33,449 bases of DNA from an uncultured Bacilli bacterium (GTDB lineage: Bacteria; Bacillota_I; Bacilli_A; RF39; UBA660), in contig CAKORS010000002.1 of NCBI GenBank assembly GCA_934101605.1, forward strand, positions 1 through 33,449, written 5' to 3'. Each line of letters opens with the position of its first letter. Position 1 is the stretch's first letter. Position numbers and translations under genes: made by a program. Shown here piece after piece: positions 7,279-15,266 of this stretch. Under the pieces are notes generated by a model. That model saw only the letters and a list, made by a program, of their open reading frames with translations. It was not told the DNA's origin and did not search any database.

Positions 7279-7947
7279 TTATTTTTTTGCTAATAATTTT
7301 AAAGCTTGTTTAGCGGCCTCTTGTTCCGCCTCTTTTTTTGAACCTCCAACACCTGTTCCTAATGTTATACCATCAACAATAACAGACATTTCAAAGGTTT
7401 TATCATGTGATGGCCCTTCTTCTTTTAATAGAACGTATTCTAATGATTTTTTAGTTGTTTGAACAGCTTCTTGTAAAACAGTCTTATAATCATTAAATAA
7501 TAATACATTTTTATCTTCTATATATGGAACTATAATTTTAAGACCAATATTTTTAGCAGTTTCAAATCCCTGATCTAAATATATAGCAGCAATAAAAGCT
7601 TCAAATACATCTGCAACAATAGCTTTTTTAAAATTTCCCTTGCTTTTTTTCTCACCAACGCCAACTTTTATATATTTACTAAATCCTAAATCAGTAGCGT
7701 ATTCATATAAAGCGTTTTCACAAACATAACTAGCTCTAAGCTTTGTCATTTCTCCTTCATTATATTTTCCACTTTTGTATAAATAATCAGATACTATTAA
7801 ATCAACAATTGCATCTCCTAAAAATTCTAAAGTTTCATAAGAACTACTTAAATTCTGTTCATGCATAAAAGAAGTATGCGTAAAAGCTTGTTCATACAAA
7901 CTCATATTTTTAGGATTAATACCTAGTTTTTTTAATAATTTAATCAT
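7279..7947 (-). CDS. rnc: Ribonuclease III
   Basis: This 222-aa enzyme cleaves double-stranded RNA, mainly in rRNA precursor processing and mRNA decay. The catalytic domain carries the signature ETLEFLGDAIVDLIVSDYLY near residues 41-60 and the second acidic segment VADVFEAFIAAIYLD near 115-130. A double-stranded RNA-binding domain follows, ending GGSKKEAEQEAAKQALKLL. Length is normal for the family. The ATG at 7947 is chosen because AAGGTGAT lies four bases upstream; the GTG at 7956 is part of that ribosome site. The gene is transcribed divergently from yidD, and a TATAAT on the minus strand at 7979-7984 is a likely -10 box. In many Bacillota rnc sits with smc and ftsY; that neighbourhood is absent here. 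Confidence 0.97.
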   Translation of the reverse strand: MIKLLKKLGINPKNMSLYEQAFTHTSFMHEQNLSSSYETLEFLGDAIVDLIVSDYLYKSGKYNEGEMTKLRASYVCENALYEYATDLGFSKYIKVGVGEKKSKGNFKKAIVADVFEAFIAAIYLDQGFETAKNIGLKIIVPYIEDKNVLLFNDYKTVLQEAVQTTKKSLEYVLLKEEGPSHDKTFEMSVIVDGITLGTGVGGSKKEAEQEAAKQALKLLAKK

Positions 7948-7997
7948 TTGAATCACCTTAATAAAATAATAACATAAAATTATAAAAAATAAAATAA

Positions 7998-8026
7998 TTG
8001 CTAAAACAAATAATTAATAGTAAAAT
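7998..8026 (+). promoter_or_regulatory. Promoter of the yidD-lipoprotein pair
   Basis: TTGCTA (7998-8003) and TAAAAT (8021-8026) have a 17-base spacer. Transcription would begin about 10 bases before the GTG start at 8043. Confidence 0.6.
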
Positions 8027-8042
8027 AATAGTGGTGGTATAA

Positions 8043-8273
8043 GTGAAATACATCATGATAGGCTTTATCAGAATTTATCAATTAATACCAGGTCCTTGGC
8101 ACAAAGCATGTAGACATCAACCGACCTGTTCTAATTATATGATAGAAGCATTAAAAGAATATGGAGTATTTAAAGGAACTTATTTAGGAATAAAAAGAAT
8201 ATTAAAATGTTCTCCATGGGGAACATCAGGATATGATCCTGTTCCGAAGAAAAGGAGTAAAAATGAAAAGTAA
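8043..8273 (+). CDS. yidD: Membrane protein insertion efficiency factor YidD
   Basis: This 76-aa protein belongs to the YidD family, a small membrane-associated factor that aids membrane protein insertion alongside YidC. The conserved pattern is clear: YQLIPGPW, then CRHQPTCSNYMIEALKEYG, then KRILKCSPW and GYDPVP, with all three conserved cysteines. The start codon is GTG at 8043, preceded by GTGGTGG. The last 11 bases overlap the start of the following lipoprotein gene, which implies cotranscription and perhaps translational coupling. In many genomes yidD sits with rnpA and yidC; here it does not. Confidence 0.95.
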   Translation: MKYIMIGFIRIYQLIPGPWHKACRHQPTCSNYMIEALKEYGVFKGTYLGIKRILKCSPWGTSGYDPVPKKRSKNEK

Positions 8274-9138
8274 GAAATTTATTATTAAAATAACAACATT
8301 ACTATTATGCGTATTAGCATCAACTGGATGCATTAAGTTTTATGATATGGATAATGTAGAAATAGTTACAACAAATTATGCAACAGAATACGCAGTATCA
8401 AGATTATATGGAGAAAAATCAACTATCTCAAATATTTATCCATATGGTATGACTAGTGACAGTTATAAATTAACTGAAAAACAATTAAAAGATTACAGTA
8501 AAAAAGATATTGTAATATATGATGGTAATACGAATGATAAAGAAAATGTAAGAAAAATGTTAAAAAACAATAAAAATTTAAAAATAATTGATTCAACATA
8601 CGGAATAGAAAAATCAAAAGTGTCATCAGATTCTTGGTTAAATCTATCAGATTTTCTAATGATAGCACAAAATATAAAAGAAGAGTTAACAAGTTACATA
8701 AATAATAAGTATTTAACAAGTTCACTAGATGATAATTATGAATCTTTAAAAATAGATATAACATCACTTGAAGCTGCATTAAAATTAGCAGCGGATAATT
8801 CTGTTAATAAAAGTATTATAACAATTGATGAAAGTATGAAATTTTTAGAAAAATATGGATTTGAAGTAATTAATTTAACTGAAGATGGTAAAAATAATAA
8901 TTCGAATATTGATAAAGCTGAAGATTTATTAGATGCAGAAGAGCTAAGTTTTATATTTGTAACAGATGAAAATAACAGTAATAAAACTGTAGAAAAGTTA
9001 TTAGATAAATATGATATAAAAACTCTAACTTTTAAAACATTAAAAACTATATCAGAAAAAGATAAGAATAATAATGAAGACTTTTTAACAATTATGCAAA
9101 GTAATATTAACCTAATAACACAAGAAACATACCAATAA
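8263..9138 (+). CDS. ZnuA/TroA-like lipoprotein lacking the metal ligands
   Basis: This 291-aa lipoprotein has a signal peptide ending in the lipobox LASTGC (acylated Cys near residue 24). Its mature part follows the zinc/manganese-binding A-1 family: VEIVTTNYATEYAV, a GMTSDSYKLTEKQL segment, DIVIYDG, SSDSWLNLSDFLMIAQNI, and IITIDESMKFLEKYGFEV. In ZnuA and TroA the corresponding segments supply three metal-binding histidines. Here they read Asp66, Asp123 and Asp189. The spacing (57 and 66 residues) is close to that of the family, while the fourth ligand position appears to be Lys258. This alignment is by eye. No ABC permease or ATPase gene is adjacent. The start at 8263 has AAAGGAG upstream; the earlier in-frame ATG at 8233 lies inside yidD. 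The gene may bind another ligand or play a structural role. Confidence 0.8.
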   Translation: MKSKKFIIKITTLLLCVLASTGCIKFYDMDNVEIVTTNYATEYAVSRLYGEKSTISNIYPYGMTSDSYKLTEKQLKDYSKKDIVIYDGNTNDKENVRKMLKNNKNLKIIDSTYGIEKSKVSSDSWLNLSDFLMIAQNIKEELTSYINNKYLTSSLDDNYESLKIDITSLEAALKLAADNSVNKSIITIDESMKFLEKYGFEVINLTEDGKNNNSNIDKAEDLLDAEELSFIFVTDENNSNKTVEKLLDKYDIKTLTFKTLKTISEKDKNNNEDFLTIMQSNINLITQETYQ

Positions 9139-9152
9139 TTGGTATGTTTTTT
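9127..9152 (+). terminator. Terminator containing the lipoprotein stop codon
   Basis: ACATACCAA and TTGGTATGT pair perfectly, and the three-base loop TAA is itself the stop codon (9136-9138). A run of T follows. It separates the gene from the convergent ddl, whose stop codon starts at 9151. Confidence 0.88.
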
Positions 9153-10113
9153 AAATATTTAAAGAAATAAGTTTATCTATTAACGAAGAAAAATCAATTC
9201 CTAAATCATTAATTAATGTTGGATACATACTAATAGATGTAAAACCAGGCATTGTATTAATTTCATTAAAATATATTTTATTTGAATTCTTTTCTAATAA
9301 AAAATCACATCTAGCTAAATCTTTACAACCTATGCTTTTATAAACATTATAAGCAATACTTTTTATTTCTTCTTCTAATTCTTCATTTATATCACTTACA
9401 ATACTAGTAGTAGTTTTATTAACATATTTATCTTGATAAGAATAAAAACTATTTTCGTTATTAATCTCTCCTAAATGACTAATCTTATTATCAAGTATTG
9501 CAACTTCAAGTTCTCTAGCATCAATAAATTTTTCTATTAATACTTTGTCATCATAAAGAAAAGCTTCTTTAATAGAACGTTCTAATTCATTAAAAGAATT
9601 AACTTTACTTATTCCAATACTACTACCAGAATTAGCAGGTTTCACCATACAAGGAAAACCTATTTTTTCATCTACATTCTCTAAAGTATCTTTATAATTA
9701 TAATTAAATTTATTTACAAAAATAAATGGAGCATTATTAATTCCCATACCATTTAAAATAAGTTTAAACAAAACTTTATCCATACAAACAGCACTTGAAA
9801 TAAGATTGCATCCGACATAATTAACACCCAAACAATCTAAAAGACCTTGTAATTTCCCATCCTCTCCATATTTGCCATGCATTATAGGAAAACAAACATC
9901 ACACCATTTACATAATTTTATGATATTACATTTTTTTCTTTTATAAAGTTTATTTATATCTCTAACTAAAAACCAATTATTATCATTATCAATATAAACA
10001 GTCTTAATATTATATTTACTTTTATTTATATTAGTTAAAATGCTTTTACAAGAAGAAATACTAATATCATGTTCATTACTTTTCCCTCCAAATAAAACTA
10101 ATAAATTAATCAT
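9151..10113 (-). CDS. ddl: D-alanine--D-alanine ligase
   Basis: This 320-aa ATP-grasp enzyme joins two D-alanines for the peptidoglycan stem peptide in the cytoplasm. Family motifs appear in order: LFGGKSNEHDISISS at the N-terminus, HGKYGEDGKLQGLL, GFPCMVKPANSGSSIGISKV, FYSYQDKYV, and YFNEINTMPGFTSISMYP at the C-terminus. The Tyr-Lys-containing omega loop (YSYQDKY) is of the D-Ala-D-Ala type and not the His-bearing VanA type, so no vancomycin-resistance role is suggested. The start at 10113 has a strong AAGGAGG site. The gene stands alone on the minus strand, and its usual partner murF is not in view. Confidence 0.97.
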   Translation of the reverse strand: MINLLVLFGGKSNEHDISISSCKSILTNINKSKYNIKTVYIDNDNNWFLVRDINKLYKRKKCNIIKLCKWCDVCFPIMHGKYGEDGKLQGLLDCLGVNYVGCNLISSAVCMDKVLFKLILNGMGINNAPFIFVNKFNYNYKDTLENVDEKIGFPCMVKPANSGSSIGISKVNSFNELERSIKEAFLYDDKVLIEKFIDARELEVAILDNKISHLGEINNENSFYSYQDKYVNKTTTSIVSDINEELEEEIKSIAYNVYKSIGCKDLARCDFLLEKNSNKIYFNEINTMPGFTSISMYPTLINDLGIDFSSLIDKLISLNI

Positions 10114-10185
10114 ATAAACCTCCTTATTAAATTATATTTTTATGTTTCAAAAATATATGATAAAATATAAAAGGAGGAATTAAGA

Positions 10186-11583
10186 ATGTATGATGTAGTC
10201 ATAATAGGAGCAGGTCCAGCGGGACTTTTCAGTTCCTATGAGTTAATAGAAAATAACAAAAATTTAAAAATATTATTACTGGATCAAGGTAAATTTGCAA
10301 AAAACAGAGTTTGCCCTATGAATAAAAATAAAATACCATGTATAAATTGTAAACCATGTAATATTATGTCAGGCTATGGAGGAGCAGGAACATTCTCAGA
10401 CGGTAAATTAAACTTTGTTCCAAAACTAGGAAAATCTGATTTGTATAAATATATGAATGAAGAAGAAGCAAATAACTTAATAGATGATACAGAGAAAATA
10501 TTTAATAAATTTAAAATGGACAGCGAAATCTATCCATCAAATATGAAAGAAGCAGAAGAAATAAAAAAGAAAGTAGCAGTATCAGGAGCTAAATTACTTC
10601 TTATAAAACAAAAACATCTAGGCTCTGATAATTTGCCTATATATATTGAAAATTTCACTAATTACTTAAAAGAAAAAGGTGTTATTGTAAAGGAAAACGC
10701 GGATGTTACAGATATTATAAGTATAAAAGAAGACGAACATGAAATAATATATAAAGAAAATAAAAAGAATGAAATAAAAGTAAAAACAAAAAATGTTATA
10801 GTAGCCCCTGGAAGAACTGGTGCAAAATGGATACAAGAATTGGCTGATAAATATAATATCCCATATATTTCCCAAAGTATAGAAATAGGAGTAAGGGTAG
10901 AAACACGTCGTGAAATTCTAGAAGATATTTGTAGCATTATTTATGACCCGACTATATTTATCAAAACAGATACATATGGTGATGAAATAAGGACATTTTG
11001 CACAAATCCTGGTGGATATGTAACAAAGGAAAATTATTATGGATACATATGTGTAAATGGGCATGCACTAAAATCAAAAAAATCAAATAATTCAAATTTT
11101 GCATTCATAAGTAAAGTAAGTCTTACAGAACCAGTTACAAATACGAGATTATATGGCGAATCAATTGCTAGAATTGCCAATGTTTTAGGAGACGGAAAAC
11201 CCATTATTCAGACCTTAAAAGATTTAAAAAACGGAAGAAGAAGTGAATGGCATAGAATAAACAAAGGGTTTATCACTCCAACATTAAAGGATTGTGTAGC
11301 AGGGGATCTAGCTTTAGTTTTACCGCATAGAATAATATCAAACATATTAGAAGGATTAGAAAAATTAGATAAAATTATTCCAGGTGTAAATAACGACGAT
11401 ACCTTATTATATGGGCCAGAGATAAAATTTTTCTCTAATGAAATAACTACAAATAATAAATTCAAAATAGATAATTTAAATATCTATTTTATAGGGGACG
11501 GTTCAGGAAAAGCTGGAAATATAGTAACAGCTGCAGCAACTGGTTTAGTAGCGGCAAGAGATATATTAAAAAACAACAAGTAA
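10186..11583 (+). CDS. FAD-dependent oxidoreductase (COG2509-like)
   Basis: This 465-aa protein has an N-terminal Rossmann FAD motif, VVIIGAGPAGLFSSYEL, with the acidic LLLDQG end of the second strand, and a C-terminal FAD-contacting segment, FIGDGSGKAGNIVTAAATGLVAA. A Cys-containing stretch near residues 44-62 (CPMNKNKIPCINCKPC) is followed by SGYGGAGTFSDGKLNF, a combination typical of the uncharacterised COG2509 dehydrogenases. The substrate is unknown. AAAGGAGG precedes the ATG. TGATAAAAT at 10158-10166 could be an extended -10 box. It stands alone, divergent from ddl, so the context gives no pathway clue. Confidence 0.9.
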   Translation: MYDVVIIGAGPAGLFSSYELIENNKNLKILLLDQGKFAKNRVCPMNKNKIPCINCKPCNIMSGYGGAGTFSDGKLNFVPKLGKSDLYKYMNEEEANNLIDDTEKIFNKFKMDSEIYPSNMKEAEEIKKKVAVSGAKLLLIKQKHLGSDNLPIYIENFTNYLKEKGVIVKENADVTDIISIKEDEHEIIYKENKKNEIKVKTKNVIVAPGRTGAKWIQELADKYNIPYISQSIEIGVRVETRREILEDICSIIYDPTIFIKTDTYGDEIRTFCTNPGGYVTKENYYGYICVNGHALKSKKSNNSNFAFISKVSLTEPVTNTRLYGESIARIANVLGDGKPIIQTLKDLKNGRRSEWHRINKGFITPTLKDCVAGDLALVLPHRIISNILEGLEKLDKIIPGVNNDDTLLYGPEIKFFSNEITTNNKFKIDNLNIYFIGDGSGKAGNIVTAAATGLVAARDILKNNK

Positions 11584-11599
11584 AATAATGGTTTCTAAC

Positions 11600-11628
11600 T
11601 TGATTTTTATAAAAAAATAATGTATATT
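11600..11628 (+). promoter_or_regulatory. Promoter of the Big_2 membrane protein
   Basis: TTGATT (11600-11605) and TATATT (11623-11628) have a 17-base spacer, 30 bases before the ATG. The ribosome site GGGAGG follows. Confidence 0.65.
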
Positions 11629-11658
11629 TAGTATGAGTAAAATACGGGAGGTATTAAT

Positions 11659-12372
11659 ATGAATGAAGGAAATAATTTAGGAGATTTTCAAGCAGATGAC
11701 AGCACAAACGAAAATTCACAATATTATAATGAAGTAGGTTTTCAAGATTATAAAGGTAAAAATCCAATGTTAAAATATATAATTATTATTGCAATAATAG
11801 TTATTTTAACAATAGCTTTATTAGTATTTAGATCCTTACAAAATAGACCAAAATTAACAGATATAAAAATAGAATTTGACGAAATAATTTATGCTGAAAA
11901 AACAAGTAGTGTTAAAATAACAGCTCAAGGTAGTGGAAATTTATCAAAAACAACTTACAAAATAACAGCAGATAATAAAACTGTAAAATTATCCAAAGCA
12001 GAAGCAACTGGTGAAAAAATAAATCTTGATTTAACGCCACAAGAAAGTGGAACAATAAAGTTAAAAATAGAGGCAACTGCAGGATCAAAGAAAGTAACAA
12101 AAAACCAAAATTTTTATGTATGTAAAGAATTAAGTAATAAAAGTGTAGAAAAATCAAGCATAGAAATGAACATTAATGAATCATACATTATAACTGTTGA
12201 CTTAGGAGAAAATGCAAAATGTTACAGTAATGTTACATATGAATCAGAAAACGAAGAAGTAGCAACAGTAGATGAATACGGGAAAATAACTTCTATAAAA
12301 GAAGGAACAACAACTATAACAATAAAACAAGATAAAAATGAAATAAAATTAAATGTAACAGTGAAAAAATAG
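11659..12372 (+). CDS. Membrane-anchored protein with C-terminal Big_2 domain
   Basis: This 237-aa protein has a short polar N-terminus of about 37 residues rich in Asn, Asp and Glu, and one transmembrane helix (about residues 38-57, MLKYIIIIAIIVILTIALLV). The rest is extracellular and beta-rich. The last 80 residues form a Big_2-type Ig-like domain with the hallmark EVATVDEYGKITSIKEGTTTITI. The middle region (TDIKIEFDEIIYAEKTSSVKI...) may be a second, diverged Ig-like fold. It has no sorting signal, so the protein stays anchored by its N-terminal helix. The same Ig-like unit occurs in the large surface protein at 17126. Function is unknown; adhesion or wall association would fit. It has its own promoter and terminator. 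Confidence 0.82.
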   Translation: MNEGNNLGDFQADDSTNENSQYYNEVGFQDYKGKNPMLKYIIIIAIIVILTIALLVFRSLQNRPKLTDIKIEFDEIIYAEKTSSVKITAQGSGNLSKTTYKITADNKTVKLSKAEATGEKINLDLTPQESGTIKLKIEATAGSKKVTKNQNFYVCKELSNKSVEKSSIEMNINESYIITVDLGENAKCYSNVTYESENEEVATVDEYGKITSIKEGTTTITIKQDKNEIKLNVTVKK

Positions 12373-12392
12373 GAAATGTTTCCTGTTTTTTT
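12371..12392 (+). terminator. Short terminator after the Big_2 membrane protein
   Basis: AGGAA and TTCCT form a small stem with loop ATGT, followed by GTTTTTTT. The stem begins inside the stop codon (12370-12372). It is weak in stem length but well placed. Confidence 0.6.
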
Positions 12393-12436
12393 GTAATAAA
12401 AATAAAAAAAGTAACCATAATAAAAATGGTGATTAT

Positions 12437-13147
12437 ATGGAAATAATGGATCTTTTAAAAGTAACAGGTAGAGCTGTTCTTTCACTCATAACTTTATTTT
12501 TAATAACAAAAATGTTAGGAAAAAAGCAAGTATCTCAACTAAGTTTATTTGACTATGTAATAGGTATTTCAATAGGTAACTTTGCAGCAGAGATGACAAT
12601 AAACTTAGATTCACATATTGCTCATGGAACATTAGCGGTAATAATATTTGGTATAGTAGCGTATATAATATCAATATTAACAATGAAAAGTATATGTTTA
12701 AGAAGATATTTTATGGGTATACCAACAGTTTTGATAAGCAATGGAAAAATAGACGAAGGTGGACTTAAAAAAGTAAAATTTGATGTTAATGATTTATTAG
12801 AACAATGTCGTTCAGCTGGATATTTTGATATCTCAGAAATAAACTATGCAGTTATGGAAGGAAATGGAAAAATAAGCTTCTTAGCAAAAGACGAATATCA
12901 AACAGTAACAATGAAAGATATGAAATTAAAACCACAAAAAACTGGACTATGTGCCAATGTTGTAATTGATGGTAAATTAATGAAAGAAAACCTAAAGAAT
13001 ATAAATAAAACAGAAGAATGGTTAGAAAAAGAATTAGAAAAACAAAAAGTAAAAATGAGTGATTTATTACTAGCAATAGTAGATGTAAATGACAAAGTAA
13101 CAGTTTACAAAAAAAATGAAATAATGAGCAAAGATATATTGGAATAA
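12437..13147 (+). CDS. YetF-family (DUF421) membrane protein
   Basis: This 236-aa protein matches the YetF/DUF421 family of Bacillota. An N-terminal membrane part of three helices carries the typical GKKQVSQLSLFDYVIGISIGN and a second helix pair near residues 60-85. A soluble C-terminal domain contains GIPTVLISNGKID, DLLEQCRSAGYFDISEI and ANVVIDGKL. Relatives in spore-formers include proteins linked to spore germination or membranes, but biochemical function is not established. The ATG at 12437 is placed three bases after GGTGAT. It may be cotranscribed with the lipoprotein and HdeD-like genes behind it, subject to the inverted repeat at 13153-13212. Confidence 0.92.
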   Translation: MEIMDLLKVTGRAVLSLITLFLITKMLGKKQVSQLSLFDYVIGISIGNFAAEMTINLDSHIAHGTLAVIIFGIVAYIISILTMKSICLRRYFMGIPTVLISNGKIDEGGLKKVKFDVNDLLEQCRSAGYFDISEINYAVMEGNGKISFLAKDEYQTVTMKDMKLKPQKTGLCANVVIDGKLMKENLKNINKTEEWLEKELEKQKVKMSDLLLAIVDVNDKVTVYKKNEIMSKDILE

Positions 13148-13152
13148 TTTAC

Positions 13153-13212
13153 AAAAACACTATTTTATGTTAAGATTACTATGAGGTATGATATGAAGAA
13201 AATAGTGTTTTT
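13153..13212 (+). repeat. 14-bp perfect inverted repeat around a start codon
   Basis: AAAAACACTATTTT (13153-13166) and AAAATAGTGTTTTT (13199-13212) are exact reverse complements. The 32-base loop between them contains the ribosome site GAGGTATGAT and the ATG at 13193 of the small lipoprotein. The 3' arm ends in T5, so the same structure could act as a terminator for the upstream gene, as a translational switch, or as an mRNA stabiliser. Confidence 0.8.
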
Positions 13213-13603
13213 ATGTATTACATTTTTATGCTTAACTGGATGCTTTAGAGACCTTTATAAAAATGGAAAGTATGCAGAAGAAGCTCTTGATGCATGGTTT
13301 AATTACAATGAAAACGAAAAAGATTTAGGATCCACTAGAAGACAGTTAGAAAACATCTCAGAGATAAAAGAAAAAACTTGTAATTATGTTGATCATGATA
13401 AAAATAGAATATATATATACAAATGCAAAATAACATATACTCCGATAGGAGAAACCGTAATACCTCTATCAAAAAATGAAACAAAAACTATCTATGTAGC
13501 ATTAAAATTTGGGATAGGAACAAAATATGAATATCGAGTATATAACTCAAAAGAAAAAAATAAAGTATGGCTTAGAGATGATAATCTAGGCTATGGAAAG
13601 TAG
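13193..13603 (+). CDS. Small lipoprotein of unknown function
   Basis: This 136-aa protein has a short lipoprotein signal peptide, MKKIVFLCITFLCLTGC, with Cys17 as the acylation site. It would be anchored on the outer face of the membrane. The mature part includes a conserved-looking YAEEALDAWFNYN segment, two cysteines (CNYVDHDK and YKCKITYTP) that may pair, and a beta-rich C-terminus. No family recognised. The ATG at 13193 follows GAGGTATGAT; the ATG at 13181 would include that ribosome site and is less likely. The HdeD-like gene starts eight bases after its stop. Confidence 0.75.
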   Translation: MKKIVFLCITFLCLTGCFRDLYKNGKYAEEALDAWFNYNENEKDLGSTRRQLENISEIKEKTCNYVDHDKNRIYIYKCKITYTPIGETVIPLSKNETKTIYVALKFGIGTKYEYRVYNSKEKNKVWLRDDNLGYGK

Positions 13604-13611
13604 GGAAAATT

Positions 13612-14130
13612 ATGTCAAAAAAAATATGGAGTATCATAATAGGAATTATATTTATAGTAGGTGGAATCTTTATTTTATTTAATCCAGCTACTAGTATCAA
13701 CAATTTAGTAAAATATATGGGAGTAATACTATTTATAGCAGGAATATTAAGAACAATATATTCATTAATAGATAAAGATTATAATTATTTATCAACAGGA
13801 ATAATGAATATAATATTTGGAATAATACTATTCTTTGCATCAAATATTACAATTAATTTAATATCAATTCTTTTAGCATCATTTTTAATAACTTCAGGTG
13901 TTTTATCATTAATTTTTGTTTATGCTTTACAATCACCAACTCTAAGTATGAACATATTAATAACAAGTATAATGAAAATACTAATAGGATTGATAATAAT
14001 AGCAACACCAATTATAACTTGGATATTTACAGGAATAACACTAGGAATAATTCTTATTATTATAGGTATAATTGTAATGTTTAGTTATAAAGATAAAGAA
14101 GTAGTTTACAAAGTAAAAATAAAAAATTAA
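13612..14130 (+). CDS. HdeD/DUF308-family membrane protein
   Basis: This 172-aa protein is almost entirely hydrophobic, with about six transmembrane helices arranged as three similar helix pairs. Each pair has the IIxGIxxIxxGIxxLxNP-like pattern typical of HdeD/DUF308 proteins: SIIIGIIFIVGGIFILFNP, then GIMNIIFGIILFFASN, then IMKILIGLIIIATP. Enterobacterial HdeD is linked to acid stress; in Bacillota the role is unknown. It follows the lipoprotein by eight bases with GGGAAAA as the ribosome site, so the two are probably cotranscribed. Confidence 0.88.
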   Translation: MSKKIWSIIIGIIFIVGGIFILFNPATSINNLVKYMGVILFIAGILRTIYSLIDKDYNYLSTGIMNIIFGIILFFASNITINLISILLASFLITSGVLSLIFVYALQSPTLSMNILITSIMKILIGLIIIATPIITWIFTGITLGIILIIIGIIVMFSYKDKEVVYKVKIKN

Positions 14131-14135
14131 AAAGT

Positions 14136-14167
14136 ATGTAAAACATCTTGTATTACATCTTTTTTTT
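14136..14167 (+). terminator. Possible weak terminator before tsaE
   Basis: ATGTAA (14136-14141) can pair with TTACAT (14153-14158), followed closely by eight T. The stem is short, AT-rich and has an 11-base loop, and it overlaps the tsaE promoter. Modest confidence. Confidence 0.45.
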
Positions 14168-14177
14168 ATGCTATGAT
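14148..14177 (+). promoter_or_regulatory. Promoter of the tsa operon
   Basis: TTGTAT (14148-14153) and TATGAT (14172-14177) are separated by 18 bases. The start of transcription would fall near 14184, about 10 bases before the chosen tsaE ATG. An upstream ATG at 14173 lies inside the -10 box and is therefore unlikely to be the start. Confidence 0.6.
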
Positions 14178-14193
14178 ATTTTTGGTGATACAA

Positions 14194-14646
14194 ATGGAAT
14201 ATAAAATAACAACTCATGGTGAAGAAGAGACTATAGAATTAGCAGAAAATTTAGAATCAGAAAAATTTCCTAATATGGTAATTTGCTTAAAAGGAGATTT
14301 AGGAAGTGGAAAAACAGTATTTACAAAAGGATTTGCAAATGCACTTGGAATAGATGAAGTTATAACAAGTCCAACTTTTAATATTGTTAAAGAATATTAC
14401 GGAGGAGAAGCTCCATTATTCCACATGGATGTATATAGACTTGATGAGTCAAATGTTGAAATAAACTTTCAAGAATATTTCACAAAAAAAGGAGTTTGTA
14501 TAATAGAATGGGCAGATTTAATAGAAGATGAATTGCCTAAAAACAGATTAGAAATAATCTTTAAAACAGTATCAGAAGATACTAGAATTTTAATATTAAA
14601 ACCTTATGGAAAAAAATACGAAGACTTAGTGGAGGCTGTAATATGA
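14194..14646 (+). CDS. tsaE: t6A biosynthesis ATPase TsaE
   Basis: This 150-aa ATPase works with TsaB and TsaD to place threonylcarbamoyl adenosine (t6A) at position 37 of tRNAs reading ANN codons. The Walker A motif GDLGSGKT lies at residues 34-41. Further family segments are ITSPTFNIVKEY, FHMDVYRLD and CIIEWADLI. Length is typical. The ATG at 14194 has GGTGAT four bases upstream; the longer reading from 14173 would overlap the promoter. Its stop overlaps the tsaB start as ATGA. First gene of the four-gene operon. Confidence 0.96.
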   Translation: MEYKITTHGEEETIELAENLESEKFPNMVICLKGDLGSGKTVFTKGFANALGIDEVITSPTFNIVKEYYGGEAPLFHMDVYRLDESNVEINFQEYFTKKGVCIIEWADLIEDELPKNRLEIIFKTVSEDTRILILKPYGKKYEDLVEAVI

Positions 14647-15266
14647 TAAGTCTTTTTTTAAATACATCATCACCATATTTACACGTTGCATTATTAAAAG
14701 ATAATAAGTTATTAAAAGAAAAAAATGAATATCTAGCAAAAGATTTATCTTCAATGGCTTTACCTACCATAAAAGAAGTAATTGAAGAATGTGATTTTAA
14801 ACCAAATGATATAGATAATATCGTTTGTGTTGAAGGTCCTGGATCTTTTACAGGATTAAGAGTAGGGGTGACAATTTCAAAAATATATGCTTGGAGTCTA
14901 AATAAAAAATTATATAGTGTATCATCATTATTTGTAATGGCAACATCTATAAAAGATAGTGATTATATTATTCCTTTAATAGATGCAAGAAGAAATTTCT
15001 GCTATGCTGGTATATATGATAAAAATTATAAACCAATATTAAAAGATTGTTATATAGGAATAAATAAATTAAAAGAATTAGCTAATGATTTAGAAGGCAA
15101 AGTATCATTTGTATCTTTAGATAGTTTTGATGACATAAATGTCATAGAATTTAAACCAAATATAGAAAATACGTTTAAACATATAATCTTAAAAGAAGAA
15201 GATCCTTTCACATTTGTTCCAAATTATTTAAAAAGAACTGAAGCAGAGGAAAATCTAAATAAATGA
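14643..15266 (+). CDS. tsaB: t6A biosynthesis scaffold TsaB
   Basis: This 207-aa protein of the ASKHA fold is the non-catalytic partner that dimerises with TsaD in threonylcarbamoyl transfer. The N-terminal ISLFLNTSSPYLHVAL and the signature EGPGSFTGLRVGVT near residues 65-78 are diagnostic. It overlaps tsaE at the 5' end and rimI at the 3' end, each by ATGA, so translation of the operon is tightly coupled. Length is slightly short of the 230 residues common in relatives, mainly in the C-terminal part. Confidence 0.95.
   Translation: MISLFLNTSSPYLHVALLKDNKLLKEKNEYLAKDLSSMALPTIKEVIEECDFKPNDIDNIVCVEGPGSFTGLRVGVTISKIYAWSLNKKLYSVSSLFVMATSIKDSDYIIPLIDARRNFCYAGIYDKNYKPILKDCYIGINKLKELANDLEGKVSFVSLDSFDDINVIEFKPNIENTFKHIILKEEDPFTFVPNYLKRTEAEENLNK

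Noticed and set aside
9151..10113. Van-type D-Ala-D-Lac ligase
   Set aside because: The omega loop reads YSYQDKY with the Tyr/Lys arrangement of ordinary Ddl, and no vanH or vanX neighbours exist.
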